Source of the DNA: Selenomonadaceae bacterium
GTDB taxonomy: Bacteria; Bacillota; Negativicutes; Selenomonadales; Selenomonadaceae
Direction: 5' to 3'
Assembly (NCBI GenBank): GCA_017549815.1
Contig: JAFYNH010000038.1
Span: forward strand, 20,512-84,511
Length of the DNA stretch: 64,000 bases
Made by a program: the position numbers and the translations under genes. This document shows positions 53,753 to 62,600 of this stretch, one piece after another. The notes beneath the pieces are model-generated. The model saw nothing but the letters and a program-made list of their open reading frames with translations. It ran no database searches and was not told where the DNA came from. How positions within the stretch are numbered: position 1 is the first letter of the stretch; each line of letters begins with the position of its first letter.

Positions 53753-54721
53753 TTACTTTGAGCCGAGTTTTTCCAAGCCCGTATCTTCCAGCGCGATATT
53801 AACCTCGTCCACGTCGTAAATTTTTTTGCGCAGGAAGCCGACGACAATAACATCTGTCGGGTCGTTAATCTTCAACATATATTCGGCGCGGGCAAGCAAA
53901 TCTATCGCGTCAGGCATGGAAAGTTTCAAAGCGAAAATCAGCGCGAGTAAAATTCTTTTCGTCGGAATACACTTCATGAAATTTATCGCGTCGTAGTAAA
54001 CTTTCTTCGATACGTCGGCTCGCATGTAAATTTCTCTATTGCTCAAACCGCTTGCGTCGACAAGCTCATTGATTCGCGATTTAAATTCTTTGCCCCAATT
54101 ATTTAAAACGTCGCGTAAGATTTTTTCGTCGTTATATTCGGTGAAGAAATTTTGCGGCGTGATTCGTGGCGAATATTCCTGTTGCAAAATTCTTTTCTCG
54201 GCGTGTTCGTCTATGAAACTTTGAACCGTTCCAAAAAAATTCGTCGCCAACTCGAAAGTTCTTTGTCCGAAGATGACAAGGAAAACTTCCATTTCATTTG
54301 TCGCCAAAAATTTTTGAATCGTCGCGACAGCCGCGAGTAAAGATTTTTCTTTTGGAATTCGATTATTACCCGTGCCCAAAAGCGGGAAGGCGATACTTCG
54401 ACAATTTTTTTCGCGAGCAAGTTCCAATGATTTTTCGTAGCAAGCACGCAAAATTTTCAAATCGTTATCGTCGTTCGCCCAAACTGCGCTGACTGCATGA
54501 ATTAAAATCTTTGCTTTTAAATTGAAAGCCTCAGTCGCCGCAACTTCGCCCGGTTGAAGTTCACCGATTTTTTGTCGCGCCGCCAAGAGTTTTTCCTTGC
54601 CCGCTGCCGTGTAAATCGAAGTCTCGGTACCGCCTCCGATTTTTACGGATGGATTAGCGGGAATGACTATGGCATCGGCAACCACTCGCGCTAAATCGTT
54701 CCGAATAATCTGTAAAGCCAT
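53753..54721 (-). CDS. macrodomain protein with C-terminal helix-turn-helix-like domain
   Basis: 322 residues. Residues 1-165 are a macrodomain: VVADAIVIPANPSVKIGGG (ligand loop 1), HAVSAVW, and AFPLLGTGNNRIPKEKSL (loop 2). Residues about 200-290 look like an XRE-type HTH (ELVDASGLSNREIYMRADVS, PTKRILLALIFALKLSMPDA). Macrodomains bind or remove ADP-ribose. It follows the hemC stop immediately and precedes the ADP-ribosylglycohydrolase fusion by 73 bases. It could be an ADP-ribosylation reversal enzyme with a DNA-binding or partner-binding tail. Confidence 0.82.
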   Translation of the reverse strand: MALQIIRNDLARVVADAIVIPANPSVKIGGGTETSIYTAAGKEKLLAARQKIGELQPGEVAATEAFNLKAKILIHAVSAVWANDDNDLKILRACYEKSLELAREKNCRSIAFPLLGTGNNRIPKEKSLLAAVATIQKFLATNEMEVFLVIFGQRTFELATNFFGTVQSFIDEHAEKRILQQEYSPRITPQNFFTEYNDEKILRDVLNNWGKEFKSRINELVDASGLSNREIYMRADVSKKVYYDAINFMKCIPTKRILLALIFALKLSMPDAIDLLARAEYMLKINDPTDVIVVGFLRKKIYDVDEVNIALEDTGLEKLGSK

Positions 54722-55645
54722 TTAATTTCCTCCGCCGAAATTTTCTTTTAAAATTTCTCTGCCGCCGCTATTTAAAAGTTGGTCAGCTAATTTTTTTCCG
54801 AGTTCTAACTCTCGCCCCCTGAATCCTGAACCCTGCCCCCTAGCCACTTTCAAACCGTCAACGGAAGAAATTATCGCCCGAACATTAATTTTATCGCCGT
54901 CAATCTGCGCGAAAACTCCGACGGGAATTTGGCAACTGCCGCCGACTTCCTTTAAAAATTCCCGTTCAATTTCAATCGCCGCGCAGGTTTCAACGTCGTT
55001 AAGCTTTTGAACATAGAAAAAAATCTCTGCGTCATCTGCGCGGGTCTCGATAGCCAATGCGCCTTGTCCTGCCGCCGGAATTATTTCCGTTAAAAGTTCT
55101 CCGATTCGCGAAGAATAGCCGAGCCGCTCCAGTCCTGCCGCCGCTAAAATTATTGCGTCGAATTCGCCCGCGTCCAATTTCTTAAGCCGAGTTTCGACGT
55201 TGCCGCGCAGATTTTTTATTTGTAAATCGGGGCGCAATGATAAGATTTGAGCCGCCCGCCGCAAGCTCGAAGTCCCTATCACAGAATTTATCGGCAAGCT
55301 CGCGAATGTCGGAAATTTATTACTTACAAAGGCGTCGAAGGGTTGAGCGCGTTTGGTTATCGCCGCGATTTTAAAGCCTTCGGGCAATTCGGTCGGCACG
55401 TCCTTTAAGCTGTGAACCGCTAAATCTATTTCGCCGCCCGTCAATTTTATTTCAAGCTCTTTGGTGAATAGACCTTTGCCGCCGATTTTCGCAAGGGGCG
55501 CGTCCAAAATTTTATCGCCCGTCGTCTTTATCTTAATCAATTCGATTTCAATAGTCGGGAAAAATTTTTTAAGCTCCGTTGCTACGAATTCTGCTTGCCA
55601 TAATGCTAAACGACTTGCCCGCGTCCCGATTCTAATTGTCTGCAA
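54722..55645 (-). CDS. hemC: porphobilinogen deaminase (hydroxymethylbilane synthase)
   Basis: 307 residues. IRIGTRASRLALWQAE, KTTGDKILDAPL, GGKGLFTKELE, VHSLKDVPT, GTSSLRRAAQ and the dipyrromethane-cofactor cysteine in EVGGSCQIPVG are all present. It joins four porphobilinogens in tetrapyrrole synthesis. Near the C-terminus the segment RGQGSGFRGRELE is encoded by an in-frame heptamer repeat (54808-54845), an unusual insertion in a conserved enzyme. It overlaps hemA by 14 bases. Confidence 0.95.
   Translation of the reverse strand: MQTIRIGTRASRLALWQAEFVATELKKFFPTIEIELIKIKTTGDKILDAPLAKIGGKGLFTKELEIKLTGGEIDLAVHSLKDVPTELPEGFKIAAITKRAQPFDAFVSNKFPTFASLPINSVIGTSSLRRAAQILSLRPDLQIKNLRGNVETRLKKLDAGEFDAIILAAAGLERLGYSSRIGELLTEIIPAAGQGALAIETRADDAEIFFYVQKLNDVETCAAIEIEREFLKEVGGSCQIPVGVFAQIDGDKINVRAIISSVDGLKVARGQGSGFRGRELELGKKLADQLLNSGGREILKENFGGGN
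54808..54845. repeat. heptanucleotide repeat segment inside hemC
   Basis: On the minus strand AGGGGGC AGGGTTC AGGATTC AGGGGGC: four 7-base units in frame with the gene, between conserved C-terminal segments. Confidence 0.7.
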
Positions 55646-56903
55646 CTAAATTTCCCTCCTCCGTAAATAATGCCTTGAGTGCCTCCATATAGAAATTTTC
55701 AGCGTCTGTGCCCGCAGAAGCATTGAGTTTCATCATAGGCATTCGCAAAATTTTTCGGACGATTCGCCGCGTCATTTGTTCTAAAATTCTTTGCTCGTCT
55801 TCCGTCATGTCGGGCAGTTTAACTAAAACTTTTCGGACTTCGCGCAATCGCATTTGCTCCGCCCGCGCAGATAAATTCGCCATTAACGGTTGGAAGTTCA
55901 AATATTTAAATCGCTCTATGACTGCCTGCGCGTCTTCGGCGATTATTTTTTCTGCGATAAGTGCCTCGCGTTGTCGCGCCTGTAAATTTTTTTCAACAAC
56001 CGATTCCAAATCATCTATGTTGTAAAGCGTGACGCCCTTAATCTTGCCGACTTCGGGGTCAACGTCTCGCGGTACCGCTATATCGATAAAAAAAATTCCG
56101 CGCCCTTCTCTGCGCGTCATGAGTTGCTGAGTTTGCCAAAGCTTAACGACGTAATGGGGCGCACCCGTCGAAGTTATGATTATGTCGACGTGAGCCGCAC
56201 TTGTGAAGGCGTCTTCCCATGCGACCGCTTGCCCGCCGATTTTAGCCGCCATTTCCTCCGCCCGCGACAAGTGATGATTCGCCACGAAAATTTTCTTCAA
56301 GCCGTGCGATAATAAATGTTGCGCCGTAAGTTGAGCCATTTTGCCCGCGCCGAAGATTAACGCACTTTTATCAGCCAATCCACCCAATTTTTTATTTGCC
56401 AATTCAACCGCCGCCGAGCTTACCGACACCGAGTTATAGGCGATTTTAGTTTCCGTTCGGACGCGCTTGCCCGACGCTATCGCCCGATGAAACAGCGTGT
56501 TCAAAATCGTACTGGTTGCCTGCGCGGCTTTGGCGATTGAATAAGCCTCTTTGACTTGCGAAAGAATTTGCCCTTCGCCCAAAATCAAAGAGTCTAAGCC
56601 CGCCGCCACTTTAAATAAATGTTTTATACAAGCCTCGTCGTCATATTCGTAAAGAAAATTTTTGTCGATAACGTCGCCGATTAAATCGTTGAGGAATTGA
56701 TAAACGCTCGCCTCGCAATCTTCGGCGGTGACAGCGTAAATTTCAGTTCGATTGCACGTTGAAAGTATAACAGTCTCGTTTAAGCCGTCGTAGCCGTCAA
56801 GATTTTCAAGTCCGCATTTCAACGCCTCCTTGCTGATAGAAAATTTTTCGCGAATTTCAATCGGTGCCGTCCTGTGATTCAATCCCAAAACTTTTAAGTG
56901 CAT
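55632..56903 (-). CDS. hemA: glutamyl-tRNA reductase
   Basis: 423 residues from ATG 56903; the GGAGG lies 12 bases upstream, which is long, and the stop of the upstream gene lies inside this gene. LGLNHRTAPIEIREKFS, the catalytic cysteine in STCNRTEIYAV, GLDSLILGEGQILSQVKEA, IFGAGKMAQLTAQHL (NADPH fold) and the C-terminal dimerisation helix are visible. It makes glutamate-1-semialdehyde, the first C5-pathway intermediate. Confidence 0.95.
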   Translation of the reverse strand: MHLKVLGLNHRTAPIEIREKFSISKEALKCGLENLDGYDGLNETVILSTCNRTEIYAVTAEDCEASVYQFLNDLIGDVIDKNFLYEYDDEACIKHLFKVAAGLDSLILGEGQILSQVKEAYSIAKAAQATSTILNTLFHRAIASGKRVRTETKIAYNSVSVSSAAVELANKKLGGLADKSALIFGAGKMAQLTAQHLLSHGLKKIFVANHHLSRAEEMAAKIGGQAVAWEDAFTSAAHVDIIITSTGAPHYVVKLWQTQQLMTRREGRGIFFIDIAVPRDVDPEVGKIKGVTLYNIDDLESVVEKNLQARQREALIAEKIIAEDAQAVIERFKYLNFQPLMANLSARAEQMRLREVRKVLVKLPDMTEDEQRILEQMTRRIVRKILRMPMMKLNASAGTDAENFYMEALKALFTEEGNLVADN

Positions 56904-57513
56904 GATTAATCCGTTCCTCCAACTTATCAAGCTCCCCTGCTTTTAATATTTCCCAGACTTCGCGAGTTAAAAATTTCTCCCAGAAAATTTTTCGCGCCTT
57001 ATGATTCGGCAAAAGTCGTTTGACTTCCCGCCTGTACTCCGAAATTATTTTCAAGCCCGCTCCGAAATTTTCATCAAGCTCCGTCTCCAACATTTCACGC
57101 ACGAATTTTGAGAACGCAGGAGACGTTGCGCCCGTCGAGATTGTCAATAAAAGTTCGCCGCGTCTTATTTGCGAAGGCACTTTGAAATTGCCACCCTCTT
57201 TGTCTACGATGTTGACTAAGATTTTTTTATCCATAGCCACCCGCGACGCCTGTCTGTTGACTTCGGGATTATCGGTTGCCGCGATTAAAATTATTTCGTC
57301 GCCGATTAATTCCTCCGAAAATTTTTCTCTTACCAGTGAAATTTCTCCGCGCTTGAAAAGTTCTTCGACGCCCGCGCAGATTTCCGGAGCTATGACTTTG
57401 ACAATCGCGCCCGCCGATAAAAGTCCGCGAATTTTTCTTAACGCAACCGCGCCGCCGCCGATTACTACGCAAGATTTATTTTCTATATCAAGGTTCAACG
57501 GATAAAGTTTCAT
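56857..57513 (-). CDS. precorrin-2 dehydrogenase / sirohydrochlorin ferrochelatase (CysG N-terminal type)
   Basis: 218 residues from ATG 57513 after GGAGAG. YPLNLDIENKSCVVIGGGAV is the NAD-binding start, with VIAPEICAGVEELFKRGEI, ATDNPEVNRQASRVA and TGATSPAFSKFVREMLE. It converts precorrin-2 to sirohydrochlorin and perhaps siroheme. Its start overlaps the secretin gene's end by 26 bases and its end overlaps hemA by 47 bases, so translation is tightly coupled. Confidence 0.92.
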   Translation of the reverse strand: MKLYPLNLDIENKSCVVIGGGAVALRKIRGLLSAGAIVKVIAPEICAGVEELFKRGEISLVREKFSEELIGDEIILIAATDNPEVNRQASRVAMDKKILVNIVDKEGGNFKVPSQIRRGELLLTISTGATSPAFSKFVREMLETELDENFGAGLKIISEYRREVKRLLPNHKARKIFWEKFLTREVWEILKAGELDKLEERINHALKSFGIESQDGTD

Positions 57514-58891
57514 CAGAGTTGCTCTCCAGCACATGCGCAGTTAAAAAGATTACAAGCTCGGATTCGGATTTACTTTTGCGATGATTTCTGAACAACGCGC
57601 CCAAAATCGGCAAGTCGCCCAAGAAAGGAATTTTGCTCACTGATTTTTCTTCCTCCGCGCCGATAAGACCGCCGATAACCATAGGTTCACCGTCGCGAAC
57701 AGTTACGGTTGTATCAGCCGAGCGCGTGTTGAATCGATAAGCTTGCATATCGGCGACGTATTGAGGCGTGCTAACTTCGGTGTGAATTGTCGCGGTTATA
57801 GTGCCGTCGCTGTTGATTCGCGGCGTGTACTTCAAAATAATTCCCGCGTCGCGATAGTCAATTTCAGTTGTAGTGGCGGTGTTGGTTGAAGAAATTTTAG
57901 GCACTGGCACCGAACTTCCGACATTAATAACAGCCTCTTTGCCTTGAATCGTCGTGACGTTCGGGCGAGATAAAATTTTAGCCTTGCCGTCAGTAACGAG
58001 CGCATTAATTTTCGCGCCATAATAAAATTCAAAAGGTATGCCCGTCGGTCCGCGCCCAAATTGAATAATGCCATAACCTGTAACGTCATTGGCTTTGCGC
58101 GTGTAAGTTTCTTTGACATAACCGGGCGTCCGTTCCGTGCCGTTTGAATTGTAAGTTGGCGACGTAATATCTATATCACGTTCGGGGAATTGCGGAACAG
58201 TTGACCACATCCATTCCACGCCGAGATTTTTGGTTGCGTCCTTATTAATCGCCAAAATTTTAGCCTCAACGGAGACTTGCTTAAGTTCAACGTCAAGAGT
58301 TTCCAAAAGTTTTTTGACGCGCTCATATTCGACGGGCGTCCCGAAAAGAATCAGCGCGTTGATTTCGGGATTGATAAAAACTCTGTCCTTGCGCTTGACA
58401 TTTTCCGAATAATCGCTACCTTCGCCGCTGTCGTCGTTGCTGTAAGTGTAGCGGTAAGTATAGGAGCCGTCGGAATTTTTCGTGCGTGTCGTTTGCTTTG
58501 GAAGTTTTTCTGTATCGGGGTCGAGCGACATAATCACCGCTTGTTTTAAAGTTTCGGGGTCGCCGAATTTTATAGGCAGAACGTAACTTTGCATGACTTC
58601 GACGCTGGACGCCGTAACGATATAAACACCCGCTTCGTTTAGGATTTGAAGGCTTTTAGTCCTTGAAATTATCTCCAAAATTTTAAGCGGCTCGACGTTG
58701 GTTAGCGAGATTGAAATTTTCCCTTTAACAGAGTCGTCGATTGAGACGTTAAGCCCGCCATTTTTAGCGACAAGCATTAACGTTGCGCGGAGGTCGGCAT
58801 CGTGGACGCTTAAAGTCATCGGGGCGGCTGAAATCTGCGCGGGCATAAAAAAAATTGCCGAAGCTATCAGCGGCAGAAATTTTTTAAACAA
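57488..58891 (-). CDS. secretin (type II/type IV pilus GspD/PilQ family)
   Basis: 467 residues. A signal peptide (FLPLIASAIFFMPAQISA), an STN-type short domain (LSVHDADLRATLMLVAKNGG), an N-domain (EVMQSYVLPIKFGDPETLKQ) and the secretin core (VSVEAKILAINKDATKNLGV, SRPNVTTIQGKEAVINVGSS, PFLGDLPILGALFRN) with C-terminal ELVIFLTAHVL. It forms the outer-membrane pore of a pilus or secretion system, implying a diderm cell. The other parts of such a system (ATPase, platform, pilins) are not in the window. It follows the PilP-like gene directly. Confidence 0.92.
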   Translation of the reverse strand: MFKKFLPLIASAIFFMPAQISAAPMTLSVHDADLRATLMLVAKNGGLNVSIDDSVKGKISISLTNVEPLKILEIISRTKSLQILNEAGVYIVTASSVEVMQSYVLPIKFGDPETLKQAVIMSLDPDTEKLPKQTTRTKNSDGSYTYRYTYSNDDSGEGSDYSENVKRKDRVFINPEINALILFGTPVEYERVKKLLETLDVELKQVSVEAKILAINKDATKNLGVEWMWSTVPQFPERDIDITSPTYNSNGTERTPGYVKETYTRKANDVTGYGIIQFGRGPTGIPFEFYYGAKINALVTDGKAKILSRPNVTTIQGKEAVINVGSSVPVPKISSTNTATTTEIDYRDAGIILKYTPRINSDGTITATIHTEVSTPQYVADMQAYRFNTRSADTTVTVRDGEPMVIGGLIGAEEEKSVSKIPFLGDLPILGALFRNHRKSKSESELVIFLTAHVLESNSDETLSVEP

Positions 58892-59470
58892 TCAGTTCAC
58901 CACCTTTTGAAAGTAAATGCGTTCTCCGTTATCAAATGTCACGAAGTCGGGCGTTATGTCAGAAATTTTTCGTCCGTCAATTTCTTCGCCGATTGTCAAG
59001 AATAGAGTTTCGTTGCCGCGCAGGAACATTGCCGTTTTATTTTCGCCGCTAATCGCCGTGCCCGTCAAGATAATTTGTTCTTTAGGCTGTTCGATAATTG
59101 GTTCGGGTTTTGGCTCAATCACGGTTGACGGCGCAGGGATTTTCGGCAAGGGCGGTGTTGGTGTCGGCGGCTTTGGTTTAGGTTCTTCTTCAAACTCGAA
59201 CGGGTCGCTGATAAAAAGTCGGTCGGCATTCGCGCCCATAACAACTTTGATTCCGTCGGGATTTTTATCGGTCGGCAAAGTTTTCATCGGCAAATCTTTC
59301 GTGACTGGCGGCGGTTCGTTCAAAGTAATTTCTTCGCCGTCGGAATTGTCATCGGTTATCCAAATAATCAGTAGGATAATAAAGCATACAACAAGCGCAA
59401 TCACTCGAATTTTATTCTGCTTAAGTTCTTCGAGTTCGCGTTGCAAAATTTCTTTAAGTTCGTCGGGCAT
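58892..59470 (-). CDS. PilP/GspC-like secretin partner
   Basis: 192 residues. A charged N-terminal coil (LKEILQRELEELKQNK), one membrane helix (IRVIALVVCFIILLIIWI), a proline-rich linker (PKPKPPTPTPPLPKIP) and a small C-terminal beta domain (IILTGTAISGENKTAMFL, FLTIGEEIDGRKISDITPDF) match the layout of PilP or GspC, which connect inner-membrane pilus parts to the secretin. The stop abuts the secretin start. Confidence 0.7.
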   Translation of the reverse strand: MPDELKEILQRELEELKQNKIRVIALVVCFIILLIIWITDDNSDGEEITLNEPPPVTKDLPMKTLPTDKNPDGIKVVMGANADRLFISDPFEFEEEPKPKPPTPTPPLPKIPAPSTVIEPKPEPIIEQPKEQIILTGTAISGENKTAMFLRGNETLFLTIGEEIDGRKISDITPDFVTFDNGERIYFQKVVN

Positions 59471-59609
59471 TTCTTACTCCAAAAATTTTTCAGTAGTTTA
59501 TCATAAAACTGCGCATTTTTCAACCGCGAAAAAATTTTCTCCGTTCAAAAACTCAGCGGGGATTTTTTATTTCTAGGGTTAAATTTCTATTAAAAGTTTT
59601 CGCAAATGC

Positions 59610-59637
59610 TTGACAATTAGGGGGGGGCATTTATAAT
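59610..59637 (+). promoter_or_regulatory. sigma-70 promoter of the RTX gene with a poly-G8 spacer (putative phase switch)
   Basis: Perfect TTGACA (59610-59615) and perfect TATAAT (59632-59637) separated by 16 bases that include eight G (59620-59627). The RTX start codon lies 33 bases downstream of the -10. Gaining one G would make the 17-bp optimum spacer, and losing some would weaken the promoter, so slippage could tune transcription. The rest of the divergent gap (59471-59609) holds the start region of the minus-strand operon. Confidence 0.8.
59620..59627 (+). repeat. poly-G8 tract in the RTX promoter spacer
   Basis: Eight consecutive G between the -35 and -10 elements; the third long G/C homopolymer of the window. 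Confidence 0.85.
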
Positions 59638-59669
59638 AATGACAAACATTTTTAAGGAGGGTATTCACT

Positions 59670-62600
59670 ATGAAAGAGTTTATTTTTTACCTCCAACGCT
59701 TTGACGACTTGGATTTAATCGAAGGCACGGACGACAACGACAACCTCAACGGTGTCGGTTCGGATACTGCGATTGACGGCAAAGCAGGCGACGATAATAT
59801 CTCATTCATGGGAGACCGTAATTCAATCAGCGGCGGCGACGGCGACGATTATATTAACGTCAGCGGTGACAATAATACAATCGGGGGCGACGCCGGCAAC
59901 GATGAAATCCGTTTCGATACGGGCAACAATAACTTAATCGACGGCGGCGAAGGCGAGGACAATATCAACGTTACGGGCGACGGCAACTCAATCAACGGCG
60001 GCGATGGCGACGATTATATTAACGTCAGCGGCAACGATAATACAGTCGACGGCGGCGACGATAATGATAATATTCAGCTTGTCGGCGACGGCAACTCAAT
60101 CAGTGGCGGCGAAGGCGACGATTATATTAACGTCAGCGGCAACGATAATACAGTCGACGGCGGCGAAGGCGAGGACAATATCAACGTTACAGGCGACGGC
60201 AACTCAATCAGCGGCGGCGACGGCGACGATACCATTAATAATAACGGCTCGAATACAACTGTCAACGGCGGAGCTGGCAACGATTACATTGAAAACTATG
60301 GTCACTGGGATGATGATGATAATTGGCATAGTCCTGACAAAACGTCGATAAATGGAGGTACTGGTAACGATGTAATTTACAACTACTACGGTAACTCGGT
60401 ATCAATCAACGGCGGCGATGGCGACGATTATATTAACGTCAGCGGCAACGATAATACAGTCGACGGCGGCGACGATAATGATAATATTCAGCTTGTCGGC
60501 GACCGTAACTCAATCAGTGGCGGCGATGGCAATGATAATATTCGGATTGTCGGCGATAATAACACTGTAAGCGGCGGCACGGGCGACGACTACATTAATA
60601 TTGAAGAAGATTACAGCGACGGTTTTTATCATTATGATGACAACGGTTGGAAACTCGCAAGCAATAACGGCTTTGTTTACGTTTATGAAGGCGGCAATGA
60701 TACCATTTACGGTTTCAGAGAGGATAACAATTTCTTAGTCATTGAAGGTCACACTTGGTCGACGCTCCGAGTTAAAGATGACTACGGCGACGATACAGGA
60801 AATGTTATCGTCAACGTTTTGGATGGCGAGGAAATCGTCGGCTCAATCACGCTCGAAAATTATTGGACACGCAGATATTTTGAGGACAAAGTTAATATCG
60901 TCTCTTCAAAAGAAGAGCTTGCGAACTTCAATATCGTTTTCAACTATGAAGACGCGGAAACGATTGAGGGAACTGACGGCAACGACGTTATCACAAGCAA
61001 CGGCGAAAAAGTTTCTATCGTCAGCGGCGCGGGCAATGATTCGATTTATACCAATGGCGACTCCGTCACAATCGACGCGGGCGACGGCAACAACTACATT
61101 AGAAATTTTCGCGGTACTCATGTCACGGTAATAAGCGGTACAGGTAACGATTTTATCAGCGACGAAAATTGCGTTGGTTTGGTTTACTTCTACAAAGGCG
61201 GCAACGATACACTCGATAATTTCGGTAATTTGAATACCATTGTTCTCGGGGATGTCAAAGTAAAATCTTCTATTCAATCCGATAACGGTACAATGCTCCG
61301 ACTCAACAACGGAAATTATTTGTACCTTTTGGGCGGAGTCACCAAAAGGATTGTCTCGTCATTAGATGAGGCTCCGAAAATAAACATTATTAGCAATCAC
61401 ACAAGCGACACAGTCATTACGAGCAAGAATGAGGAAGTCACAATTGATTATATTAGCAATGAAGGTTCTAACGTCACAATCGAAGCGGGCGCAGGTAACG
61501 ACACCATTCTAAATAACGGCTCTAACGTTTCAATCGACGGCGGTGAAGGCAACGATTACATTTGGAACTACTACTACAGCTACAACTCCACAATCAGCGG
61601 CGGTGAAGGTGACGATACCATTGAGGCGTATGGCGTCAATAATCTTGTTCGCTGGTCGGGTGGCAACGATTTTATAACGGGATTTGGTCACGATGACAGC
61701 CTTCAAATTATGGCGGGCACTGTCGACGCGGTGAGAAACGAAGACGGCAGAACTTTATTGATTGTCGGCGAAAACGTCATAACTGTTGAAGGCGAAATTC
61801 ACAGAGTCTTTAATCAAGACGGGAAAAAAATCATACTTGCAAGCCTTAACGCCGACGCTGTTACCAATGAAAAAAATGATACTTTGGTCAACGGCACAGG
61901 CGGCGATGATGTCATTGCAAACACGGGCAAAAACGTTACAATCGACGCGGGCGACGGAGATAATTCCATTTACAACGAAGGTTCCAACGTTTCAATTAAC
62001 TTTGGCGCAGGCAACGATTACATTTTTAACGAAGGCGACAACGTCAGCATTTCGACCGGCGCAGGTAATGATAACGTCAACAATATTTATGCGCAAAACG
62101 CCGCCAATATCGATTTGGGCGCAGGAGATGATTTTGTTGATAATCACGCCTCGAACAGCACAATTCTAGGCGGCGATGGCGACGATACCATTAATAATAA
62201 CGGCTCCGATTCGACAATCACAGGTGACGCGGGCGACGATTACATTCAAAACAATGGTTACTGGGATGATGATGATAATTGGCATAGTCCTGACAAAACG
62301 TCGATAAATGGAGGTACTGGTAACGATGTAATTTACAACTCCGACGGTAACTCGGTATCAATCAATGGCGACGAAGGTAACGATGTAATTTACAACTACT
62401 ACGGTAACTCGGCATCAATCAATGGCGACGAAGGTAACGATGTAATTTACAACTACTACGGTAACTCGGCATCAATCAACGGCGGCGAAGGTGACGATGT
62501 AATTTACAACTACTACGGTAACTCGGCATCAATCAACGGCGGCGAAGGTGACGATTATATCAGTACGAGTTACACTAACGATTCGACAATAGACGGCGGC

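Noticed and set aside
53680..53853. 58 extra N-terminal residues for the ADP-ribosylglycohydrolase fusion
   Set aside because: The ribosome-binding site GGAGGGAGG and the domain start support ATG 53679; the extension overlaps the macrodomain gene in another frame.
50968..54721. Complete DarTG-type toxin-antitoxin system
   Set aside because: No DarT-like ADP-ribosyltransferase is encoded beside the macrodomain gene, so only ADP-ribose-removing folds can be supported.
62320..62550. CRISPR-like regular repeats
   Set aside because: The period is in codons (57 bp), there are no unique spacers, and the units encode RTX peptides.
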